Positions 6,553-11,615 of a stretch of DNA of 11,615 nt are shown here, piece by piece. The position numbers and the translations under genes are program-made. The stretch is from an uncultured Oscillospiraceae bacterium (GTDB lineage Bacteria; Bacillota_A; Clostridia; Oscillospirales; Oscillospiraceae). Position 1 is the stretch's first letter. Every line of letters starts with the position of its first letter. The DNA lies in NCBI GenBank assembly GCA_900754605.1, contig CAAEDK010000058.1, positions 1 through 11,615 on the forward strand, in the 5' to 3' direction. Under the pieces are notes generated by a model. The model saw only the letters and a list, made by a program, of their open reading frames with translations. It was not told the DNA's origin and made no database searches.

Positions 6553-7323
6553 TTATTCATATGGGTTGTGGGTGTTCGGGCAGCCTACGAACAGGTAGCA
6601 GTAGGTCACGCCGTCGCGCTCCGTCACGCCCACACCGATGCTGTCACCGTCTGGATCGATCATGGTTTCGAAGTGGCCGGGGGAGCTGATCCAGTTCTCC
6701 AGAGCGTGTTGGGCTGCATTCTCCGTGGCTGCGCCGGTGAACACGGTCAGGTTCACACCGAACCCGTAGGGATAGCCGCACGTCAGGGCTGCCTCACATT
6801 CCTCTTTCGTGTGATGCCAGCTATACTCCTTGTCGGAGATGCTTTGGGCTGCGTCCATCAGGGCTTCATTGACGGTCAGCTCCGCTACACCGTTCTCCCG
6901 GCGCGTCTCGTTGACCAGCCGCACCAGCTCCAACCGCACATCCGACACCTCACGTTGGTCCGGGCTGTCCCCGGTGGTGGGGGCCTGCGGTGCGTCTGGC
7001 CCCACGGTCAGCGTCAGGGCGCCGGTTTCCCCGGCCTGGTTGGAGGCGGTGATCTCCACGCTCCCCTCGGACTTGGCAACGGCCACCCAGCAGCTCATCA
7101 CCTGTTCCACCGCCACCGTGTCCGGGTCGCTGGAGGTCACCGTGTACGCCGCCCCGCTGGGGCCGATTACAAGGCCGCTCCGTTCCCCCACTTCCAGTAC
7201 AGCGCCCTTGTAGCTGCTCACCCGGATGGGAGGCGCCTCTGCCGCATGGGCTGCGGTGCCGGCCATCAGGATCCCGATCAGGATGCCTGTGGTCACCATC
7301 AGCACGTTCTTTCTTCTGCTCAT
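6553..7323 (-). CDS. Exported CAP/SCP-domain protein with N-terminal Ig-like domain
   Basis: 256 residues. Residues 1-28 form a signal peptide (MSRRKN, hydrophobic core, cleavage near AHAAEA). About 32-108 look like a bacterial Ig-like (BIG2-type) beta domain: YTVTSSDPDTVAVEQ, then GSVEITASN and ALTLTVG. A short Pro/Thr linker (PQAPTTGDSPDQ) follows. Residues about 130-250 are a CAP (SCP/PR-1/YkwD-like) domain: LVNETRRENGV opens it, His170/His171 in SWHHTKEE and His217 in NWISSPGHFETM are the conserved region, and IGVGVTERDG is its typical strand. Known CAP proteins are extracellular and bind lipids or surfaces; its substrate here is unknown. GAGGAGG lies 8 bases before the ATG. There is no sorting signal or TM anchor, so it is secreted or held by partners. 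It lies between the sortase and the adhesin, and a strong terminator follows. Confidence 0.88.
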   Translation of the reverse strand: MSRRKNVLMVTTGILIGILMAGTAAHAAEAPPIRVSSYKGAVLEVGERSGLVIGPSGAAYTVTSSDPDTVAVEQVMSCWVAVAKSEGSVEITASNQAGETGALTLTVGPDAPQAPTTGDSPDQREVSDVRLELVRLVNETRRENGVAELTVNEALMDAAQSISDKEYSWHHTKEECEAALTCGYPYGFGVNLTVFTGAATENAAQHALENWISSPGHFETMIDPDGDSIGVGVTERDGVTYCYLFVGCPNTHNPYE

Positions 7324-7440
7324 ACCGTTTTCCTCCTCGATGTTATTAGACTTTGCCTTTGCAAGCCCAACATATCAGAAAAGGTTTTGAAAGTCGAGCG
7401 GAAAGCGTTCGTGAAAAGGGAGAAATCAGCGTCTATTTTA

Positions 7441-7454
7441 TGATTCGGGAATCA
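7441..7454. repeat. 14-bp palindrome at the sortase 3' end
   Basis: TGATTC-GG-GAATCA is a perfect inverted repeat whose end overlaps the sortase stop codon. The rest of the 128-base gap up to the CAP-domain gene (7324-7451) holds only that gene's ribosome site and no convincing promoter. The palindrome could be a dimeric operator or chance; the stem is too short for a terminator. Confidence 0.3.
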
Positions 7455-8243
7455 ATTGGCCACCGCCACCACTTTCCAGCGGTTGTCCCGCTGATTGCGG
7501 ACACAGGTGTACATGGTGATTTGGTCGTTGGCGGTGGGATTCAGGCCGGAGGTGTCATTTTCATTGACTTTTTCCACGGAGACCACCTCATAGGTTTTGG
7601 TCCCCAGCTTGGTGGTCAGGGTAACCTTGTCCCCGATCTCCAGCGTGTGGAGCTGCCCAAAATGGTTGTTGACACCCCTGTTGTGCGCTGCCACCGCAAT
7701 ATTTCCCCGCCATATGGAGGTATCCTCGAAGTGGCCGGCCCCCTTGGCCAATGTCTTGCTGTCCGTACCCTCATAGACCTTGACCGTCAGGTCGATGGCC
7801 GGGATTTTCAGGGTGGCCAGATACCCGCCCTTGTAGTAGAGATCATCCGTCACCTCCGTGTAGCGGGTAGAGGGGGCGGTCGTGTCGGGGACGGTCACGG
7901 AGCCAGTGGGACTTCCGGGCGTTATGACACTTGAGCCGCTCCCATTGACCACCGCCCCGGTGGCAGGAGCGCCGACGGGGGACAAGTTAGGCGTGAGATA
8001 GCTCCCGGTGTTCCTGGTATCCATGCTGGGCGTCCCAAAACCGGGTGGGATGAGAGCGGCGTTTTTGCTGACGTCCTCATTCTTTCTGGCACCGCCGTCC
8101 GCCGTATGAACTACCTCCACGGAAGTGGGTTTGCCATAGTCCGGACCGTCCGGGGCGTCGATGGTGTACTCCAGCGCGCTGGCCGGCAGGACCAGTCCCG
8201 CGGCAAGGCAGAGGGCAAGCATGGCTGTCATGGTTCGTTTCAT
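7452..8243 (-). CDS. Sortase, class D-like, with signal peptide
   Basis: 263 residues. Residues 1-23 are a signal peptide or N-terminal anchor (MKRTMTAMLALC, ending PASALE). Residues about 25-130 form a low-complexity Gly/Pro/Ser/Thr linker (TGAVVNGSGSSVITPGSPTG), and 138-263 the sortase barrel. The catalytic triad is visible: His187 in AVAAHNRG, Cys247 in ITMYTCV and Arg255 in RDNRWKVV. The order YLATLKIPAIDL, then GAGHFEDTSIWRGN, is typical of class D/E-like sortases of Firmicutes; the class is my judgement. Sortases join sorting-signal proteins to the cell wall or polymerise pilins. Likely clients are the LPRTG-ending adhesin and perhaps the LPTQF membrane protein just upstream. GGGAGG lies 8 bases before the ATG, and the gap to the preceding gene is 15 bases, so they share a transcript. 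Confidence 0.9.
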   Translation of the reverse strand: MKRTMTAMLALCLAAGLVLPASALEYTIDAPDGPDYGKPTSVEVVHTADGGARKNEDVSKNAALIPPGFGTPSMDTRNTGSYLTPNLSPVGAPATGAVVNGSGSSVITPGSPTGSVTVPDTTAPSTRYTEVTDDLYYKGGYLATLKIPAIDLTVKVYEGTDSKTLAKGAGHFEDTSIWRGNIAVAAHNRGVNNHFGQLHTLEIGDKVTLTTKLGTKTYEVVSVEKVNENDTSGLNPTANDQITMYTCVRNQRDNRWKVVAVAN

Positions 8244-8258
8244 GGTGTGTTCCTCCCA

Positions 8259-9158
8259 TCAGGCGGACTCGCCGCCATCATCGTCCGCCTCACGGCGGCG
8301 CCGGATGAAGATTGCCGCTCCGATCCCCGCGCCCGCCAGAGCCACAATGCCAAAGGGAACCAGGACTGCCGCCCAGTTGAATTGGGTGGGGAGCTGGTCC
8401 TCCGGGGCTGTCACAGGCTGGAGGGGCGTGCCCTCGAAGATAGCCACATAGCGGGTCCGGTTCAGGGCGATCCGGCTGACCGTCCCGGTGTAGTCCGCCG
8501 TTACCGTATAGCCCTTGACGTAGCTGCTGGTGGCGGAGCCGGTATAGGTGGCCACCGCGGTAAAACGGTCCCCCAGAGCGTAGCCGTCTGAGGTGGCGGT
8601 ATTGTCTGTCTGCCAGTCGATATCCTTGAGCGTCAGGGTCTTTCCGTTCTCCTCAATCGTCTTGGGGATGTACTGCGTATCCTGGCCCGCGAGGTTGGGA
8701 TAGGACCGGGTGGCGCTGATCTCTTTCGTAGAGCTTCCATACCCGGCCACCTCCACCCGGACGGTGTCCAGTTGGAGCGTCAGGGTGCCCATGAGTCCGT
8801 CATCGGTGACGAATTCACGCTCCTGGGGGAGCAGGTCAAGTACCGAGGCCATGTCCTTGTTCTTACTGGGGAGAGAGACGGTCTCTGTATGCTGCCGCTC
8901 CTCATGCTCGGGGAGCTCCTGCTTGAGCAGGTCTGTGAGCGTGTAGCGGAAGCCGTCCTGCTCAAAGTCGGACCGGGGGATGCCGGCAGGATCCTCCTCC
9001 GGGGCCAGATCATAGATCTTCTTCAGTTCCGTGCCATCCTCGCTCCGGGTCACCGAGGTTGGATAGCAGACCGCCGCAGTCTCGGCGGCAAGGGCGCTGA
9101 CCGGCAGGGCCAGGGTCAGCATCAGCGCCGCGGCGCAAAGGCTGAATGCTCGTTTCAT
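8259..9158 (-). CDS. Exported single-pass membrane protein with sorting-signal-like C-terminus
   Basis: 299 residues. Residues 1-25 are a signal peptide (cleavage near SALAAE). The large extracellular part (26-255) has an acidic N-terminal half and a Thr/Tyr-rich beta-like half (YTGSATSSYVKGYTVTADYT). At the C-terminus, LPTQF (256-260) is followed by a hydrophobic span (about 262-285) and RRRR (286-289), then an acidic tail. The spacing is that of a cell-wall sorting signal, but the motif is not LPxTG, so the protein may be a plain type I membrane protein or a client of an unusual sortase. AAGGAGG precedes ATG 9158; it begins 14 bases after the SpoVG-family gene and ends 15 bases before the sortase. 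I recognise no named family; its place suggests a surface partner of the sortase and adhesin. Confidence 0.78.
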   Translation of the reverse strand: MKRAFSLCAAALMLTLALPVSALAAETAAVCYPTSVTRSEDGTELKKIYDLAPEEDPAGIPRSDFEQDGFRYTLTDLLKQELPEHEERQHTETVSLPSKNKDMASVLDLLPQEREFVTDDGLMGTLTLQLDTVRVEVAGYGSSTKEISATRSYPNLAGQDTQYIPKTIEENGKTLTLKDIDWQTDNTATSDGYALGDRFTAVATYTGSATSSYVKGYTVTADYTGTVSRIALNRTRYVAIFEGTPLQPVTAPEDQLPTQFNWAAVLVPFGIVALAGAGIGAAIFIRRRREADDDGGESA

Positions 9159-9172
9159 GGATGACCACCTCC

Positions 9173-9544
9173 TTACATACTCTCGCTATTCTGCGTAGAC
9201 TCGGCCTGGTACTCCTGCTGGCGCTGGGGAAGTTGATACAGGGCCTGCTCATAGGCGTCCAGCACTGCCTGACGGAACTGCTGGCGGAACTCCCTCTCGC
9301 TGGGGAAGCAGGCGTCCCGGTACCCGCCGCCTGTGCGGTAATCCGGCATGGAAATGAAGGGCCCGTTCCCCACGTCCACCACCTTCAGGCCCCGGATGGT
9401 AAAACAGCCGTTCAGGTTGGCGGAGGCTTCCGCCAGGACCGGGCCGGAGGTATGGATCGCGTAGATGCGTACATTCACCTGGGTGGGCAGGACCTGTAAG
9501 CAATGCTCCTCCCGCGAGGAAATGACAGTGTTTTCTTCGTTCAT
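9173..9544 (-). CDS. SpoVG-family protein
   Basis: 123 residues. The SpoVG fold covers about 22-102: VNVRIYAIHTSGPVLAEAS resembles the VRLRRVNTDGRMRAIAS strand of SpoVG, GCFTIRGLKVVDVGNGPFIS matches the family's hairpin, and MPDYRTGGGYRDACFP matches the conserved MPSKR...YRDIAHP block. In chromosomal SpoVG this fold binds nucleic acid and acts as a global regulator and septation factor. Here a short N-terminal extension and a Gln/Glu-rich tail (QLPQRQQEYQAESTQ) make it longer than the usual roughly 95 residues. AAAGGAG lies about 10 bases before the ATG. It sits at the border between the cytoplasmic and exported genes, so it may regulate the element or its surface module (inference). Confidence 0.85.
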   Translation of the reverse strand: MNEENTVISSREEHCLQVLPTQVNVRIYAIHTSGPVLAEASANLNGCFTIRGLKVVDVGNGPFISMPDYRTGGGYRDACFPSEREFRQQFRQAVLDAYEQALYQLPQRQQEYQAESTQNSESM

Positions 9545-9559
9545 GACAGCACTTCTCCT

Positions 9560-10192
9560 TTAGATTGTATTCTGGCAGGCGCCCTGTTTCGCGCGCCATT
9601 CCAGTCGTTTGTATGCCCAGGGAGTGATCTCCTGGGTTCTGGACCCGCCATCTTGGGTCACGGTATCCACCAGGTACTTGAGAACCAGAGGGTAGTGATA
9701 GGTCCGGCCCGCATTGCGGTACCGCCGTCTTAAATCCTCTGGCATAAGCCAGCCCACACCCGCGGCATATATCTGCTTGATCACCGGAGCGATATTCTGT
9801 TCACAGGAGGTTTTACAGCGCTCCGAAAGCGGCTTGGGTGCGGGGATGATCTGCCCGCCGTCCAGACAGTATCGGACGTCCAGATGCTCAGCCGCCGCCT
9901 GAGCCACTTCAAGCGCCTGCGTTTCATTCCGCCAAAGGGGCTGGACGATGCTGTCCGTCAGGAGGACGTCATACCCTGTCCGGTCAGTAGGAAAGAGCGG
10001 CAGGCACCGCACCAGCTGCAGGACCTGCACCCCATTGGACAGTCCAAACTCTTTCACTCTGTCATTGGGCAAACTGTGGTAATGCTCCAGCGCGTCCCGC
10101 CAGTTCAGGAACTGGGACAGCCGCCAGCCGGTCACGCCTTTGGGGTCATGCCCCAGCCGGAAATCGTCAATGGTATAAAAAGAAATCCTCAT
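9560..10192 (-). CDS. Unrecognised 210-aa conserved-looking element protein
   Basis: I chose ATG 10192 (MRISFYTIDDFRLG), which has GAGGAG about 10 bases upstream. A GTG at 10210 overlapping the DUF3849 stop is a less likely alternative and would add six residues. There is no signal peptide or TM segment, so the protein is cytoplasmic. The N-terminal half has aromatic and charged blocks (FLNWRDALEHYHSLPNDR, VQVLQLVRCLPLFP). The C-terminal half is basic (LRRRYRNAGRTYHYPLVLKY, ITPWAYKRLEWRAKQGAC) and could contact nucleic acid, but no motif is decisive. Three cysteines lie in the second half (YCLDGG, RCKTSC). It lies between DUF3849 and SpoVG-type genes and is probably part of that accessory set. 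Confidence 0.8.
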   Translation of the reverse strand: MRISFYTIDDFRLGHDPKGVTGWRLSQFLNWRDALEHYHSLPNDRVKEFGLSNGVQVLQLVRCLPLFPTDRTGYDVLLTDSIVQPLWRNETQALEVAQAAAEHLDVRYCLDGGQIIPAPKPLSERCKTSCEQNIAPVIKQIYAAGVGWLMPEDLRRRYRNAGRTYHYPLVLKYLVDTVTQDGGSRTQEITPWAYKRLEWRAKQGACQNTI

Positions 10193-10206
10193 TTTCTTCT
10201 TGCTCC

Positions 10207-10950
10207 TCACTTCATCGTCATATCACCCATAGCTGGGTGCTCACTTTGCGTTTGTTCCATGCCTTTTAATTCCGCCAGTTTCTCCGCGGCCCAGTCCGGC
10301 AGAAACTGATCTTTCAGCACGCCCATAAAATCCGCCCGGTTCCAGCGGGTCATCTCCCCATCGCCCAAGCAGGTACAGCGGATGGAGCGTCCGATGGCGT
10401 GAGGACCGCACCCAAAACCGTCGTGGGCGTACCAGAGCATGGCGCCCTCATTCCAATAGGACTCTTTCAAGATGTCGGGAGAGAGGACCAGCACTTTGCC
10501 CTCGTAGTCCAGAGAGGAAAAGGAGTCTGGGTGGCAGTGCTCCGGTCCGAAAAGCCCAAGCGCCTGATACGCCTTGCAATACTGTGTGACAAAGCCATCC
10601 AGCACTGCCGGATGGCTCTCTACTACAAAATCGCTGTTGTGCCAGTGATCTGAGGGAATGCAAGTTCTCTTGGCCCATTGCTTATTCGCTGGGCTGAAGC
10701 GGCCATCCTGATCCTTTTGCTGGATCGTGTTTGACAGTACCCACGCGGTCCTTTTGTATCCATACTTTGCAATGACCTCATCCACACAGCCATTGTTCAG
10801 GTGCATCCCATCGAAGTTCTGGCGGATGCTCTCCTCAATGGCCCGCTTACAGGAAATATTGGCCTGGTGGCTGGCCCGCCAGAGCGCCAGTTCCCCCCGT
10901 TTCCGAGCCTCATTTGCGGAATAGGGATAGAGATATGTCTCAATCTCCAT
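10207..10950 (-). CDS. DUF3849-domain protein
   Basis: 247 residues. The N-terminal part is recognisable as DUF3849: ANEARKRGELALWRASHQAN, then CKRAIEESIRQNFDG, then AWVLSNTIQQKDQDGRFS. The second half carries the family's later block, VLSPDILKESYW, GFGCGPHAIGRSIRCTC and GEMTRWNRADFMGVLKDQFL. The function of DUF3849 is not known; the domain is common in conjugative and other mobile elements of Firmicutes, often joined to other polyvalent domains. It is cytoplasmic, with no signal or TM segment. ATG 10950 has GGGAG 9 bases upstream and overlaps the end of the AbrB-like gene by 11 bases, so the two are translationally coupled. Confidence 0.85.
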   Translation of the reverse strand: MEIETYLYPYSANEARKRGELALWRASHQANISCKRAIEESIRQNFDGMHLNNGCVDEVIAKYGYKRTAWVLSNTIQQKDQDGRFSPANKQWAKRTCIPSDHWHNSDFVVESHPAVLDGFVTQYCKAYQALGLFGPEHCHPDSFSSLDYEGKVLVLSPDILKESYWNEGAMLWYAHDGFGCGPHAIGRSIRCTCLGDGEMTRWNRADFMGVLKDQFLPDWAAEKLAELKGMEQTQSEHPAMGDMTMK

Positions 10951-11437
10951 ACACTACGTCTCCCAGAATCAGCCGCTCCTCCAATTCTCCGACACAGATC
11001 TCTGCGTCCCTGAACATCTCCAGCACCTCCTCCGGCACATCCCGCAGGTCATAGTCATAGTCCGCTTCGGAGATAGTCACCGTGTGTTCATCCTCGTCCA
11101 CGCTGGCGCACAGCTTGGCTTTTTCCGGGATGCCGGCTTCCTCCCGCAGATAGTCCGGCAGCTCCACCTCGTCCCCGCCCCCAAAGGGGCACTCTCCGTC
11201 ACAGCCATCGCAGTGGCCGCATACTCTCGCCAGATGGACATGCAGGTCCGTGGCCAGCTTCTGGAGGGATCTGGCGGCGCGGAGCAGCTCCATGGCGGTC
11301 ATACGCTGCTTGAGCACCACCAGCGTGTCCTCCGAGGCGTGGAGCTCCACCTTGCCGCCGCTCTCAAAGCCAGAGAGCTTCATGGCTGCCGCGGGGATCT
11401 GGAGGCCCTTGGAAGTGGTTTCTTTTACAAATTTCAT
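10940..11437 (-). CDS. Double AbrB/SpoVT-like protein with a Cys4 cluster
   Basis: 165 residues. Residues about 8-43 look like a swapped-hairpin AbrB element (SKGLQIPAAAMKLSGF, GGKVELHASEDTLVVL). A second copy lies about 89-123 (DEVELPDYLREEAGIP, KAKLCASVDEDEHTVTI). Between them sit a helix (45-70) and a tight Cys cluster: Cys73, 76, 79 and 83 in CGHCDGCDGEC, probably a zinc site. AbrB-like proteins normally dimerise through one hairpin per chain to bind DNA; two copies in one chain suggest a built-in dimer. The acidic C-terminal half may instead serve protein contacts. AAGGAG lies 7 bases before ATG 11437. A regulator of the element is plausible, but that is inference. It is followed by the DUF3849 gene with an 11-base overlap. 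Confidence 0.72.
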   Translation of the reverse strand: MKFVKETTSKGLQIPAAAMKLSGFESGGKVELHASEDTLVVLKQRMTAMELLRAARSLQKLATDLHVHLARVCGHCDGCDGECPFGGGDEVELPDYLREEAGIPEKAKLCASVDEDEHTVTISEADYDYDLRDVPEEVLEMFRDAEICVGELEERLILGDVVYGD

Positions 11438-11615
11438 GGTCAGTCTCCTTCATATCAAAATCAAACAGATTCAGTTGGACCGAGGCCCGTTCCCGCTCAT
11501 GCAGGTCGTAGTTGGCGATGAGCAGCTCGGCAAACTGGCAGTTGGGGTCATACCGCTGGCGGATGTTGTTCAGCCGGGTCACCGGCTCGATCTGGATGCC
11601 GGGGGCGTCGTACAG
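11364..11615 (-). CDS. Unrecognised protein, C-terminal part (5' end outside window)
   Basis: An open frame enters from the window edge (LYDAPGIQIEPVTRLNNIRQ) and ends with TGA at 11366-11364, 83 residues seen. The visible part, RYDPNCQFAELLIANYDLH and RERASVQLNLFDFD, has the character of C-terminal tails in polyvalent element proteins. The true start lies beyond 11615; an internal GTG at 11582 is possible but lacks support. Its last 74 bases overlap the start of the AbrB-like gene, longer than usual, which hints at a drifted or extended 3' end after LFDFDMKETDHE. Confidence 0.6.
   Translation of the reverse strand: MYDAPGIQIEPVTRLNNIRQRYDPNCQFAELLIANYDLHERERASVQLNLFDFDMKETDHEICKRNHFQGPPDPRGSHEALWL

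Noticed and set aside
6487..7443. A 318-residue plus-strand open frame
   Set aside because: It is the shadow of the CAP-domain gene, which has a signal peptide, domain motifs and ribosome site.
7324..7451. Promoter for the CAP-domain gene (TTGGGC, 16 bases, TAATAA)
   Set aside because: Only three of six positions match in each box; not better than chance in this stretch.
1..11615. tRNA, rRNA, insertion sequence ends, att sites, origin of transfer
   Set aside because: I saw no cloverleaf, transposase, terminal inverted repeats or oriT-like repeat cluster in the window.

Overview
The window reads as an internal segment of an integrative and conjugative element (Tn1549/CTn-like) from a gut Clostridia-type Firmicute. 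The reasons are the high GC content with strong AAGGAGG-type ribosome binding sites, the DUF3849 and DUF3852-like genes typical of such elements, a SpoVG-family protein, and a sortase/thioester-adhesin surface module. No integrase, relaxase, att site or element end is visible, so the element type is inferred. Nearly all genes lie on the minus strand and are transcribed from high to low coordinates.

Region A (11615 down to 9173) holds cytoplasmic genes with short gaps or overlaps: a partial gene cut by the window edge, a double AbrB-like protein with a four-cysteine cluster, a DUF3849 protein, an unrecognised 210-aa protein and a SpoVG-family protein. Region B (9158 down to 6553) follows with 14 to 15 base gaps and encodes exported proteins: a 299-aa single-pass membrane protein with a sorting-signal-like C-terminus, a class D-like sortase, and a CAP-domain protein followed by an intrinsic terminator. 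Region C (6552 to 6315) is a structured leader: a hairpin holding a 9-codon mini-ORF in good context, a terminator-type hairpin with a T-tract, and a hairpin covering the next gene's Shine-Dalgarno. Region D (6314 to 1323) is one 1663-aa surface protein with a signal peptide, a Cys-Gln thioester adhesin domain, 13 CnaB/SpaA-like domains and a terminal LPRTGY. Region E (1322 to 985) holds a hairpin and the frameshifted relic of a plus-strand gene. Region F (984 to 1) has a possible 48-aa ORF overlapping a DUF3852-like two-TM membrane protein, then the N-terminal part of an unrecognised protein that runs off the window.

Inferred working picture: a conjugative element carries its own adhesion kit (a long, isopeptide-stiffened stalk with a covalent thioester tip, plus a sortase and accessory exported proteins) beside a transfer-apparatus membrane protein and AbrB/SpoVG-type regulators. 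The least expected features are the SpaA leader (mini-ORF, terminator, SD hairpin), the adhesin ending right after LPRTG with no membrane tail in any frame, and the double AbrB-like protein built around a Cys4 knuckle.
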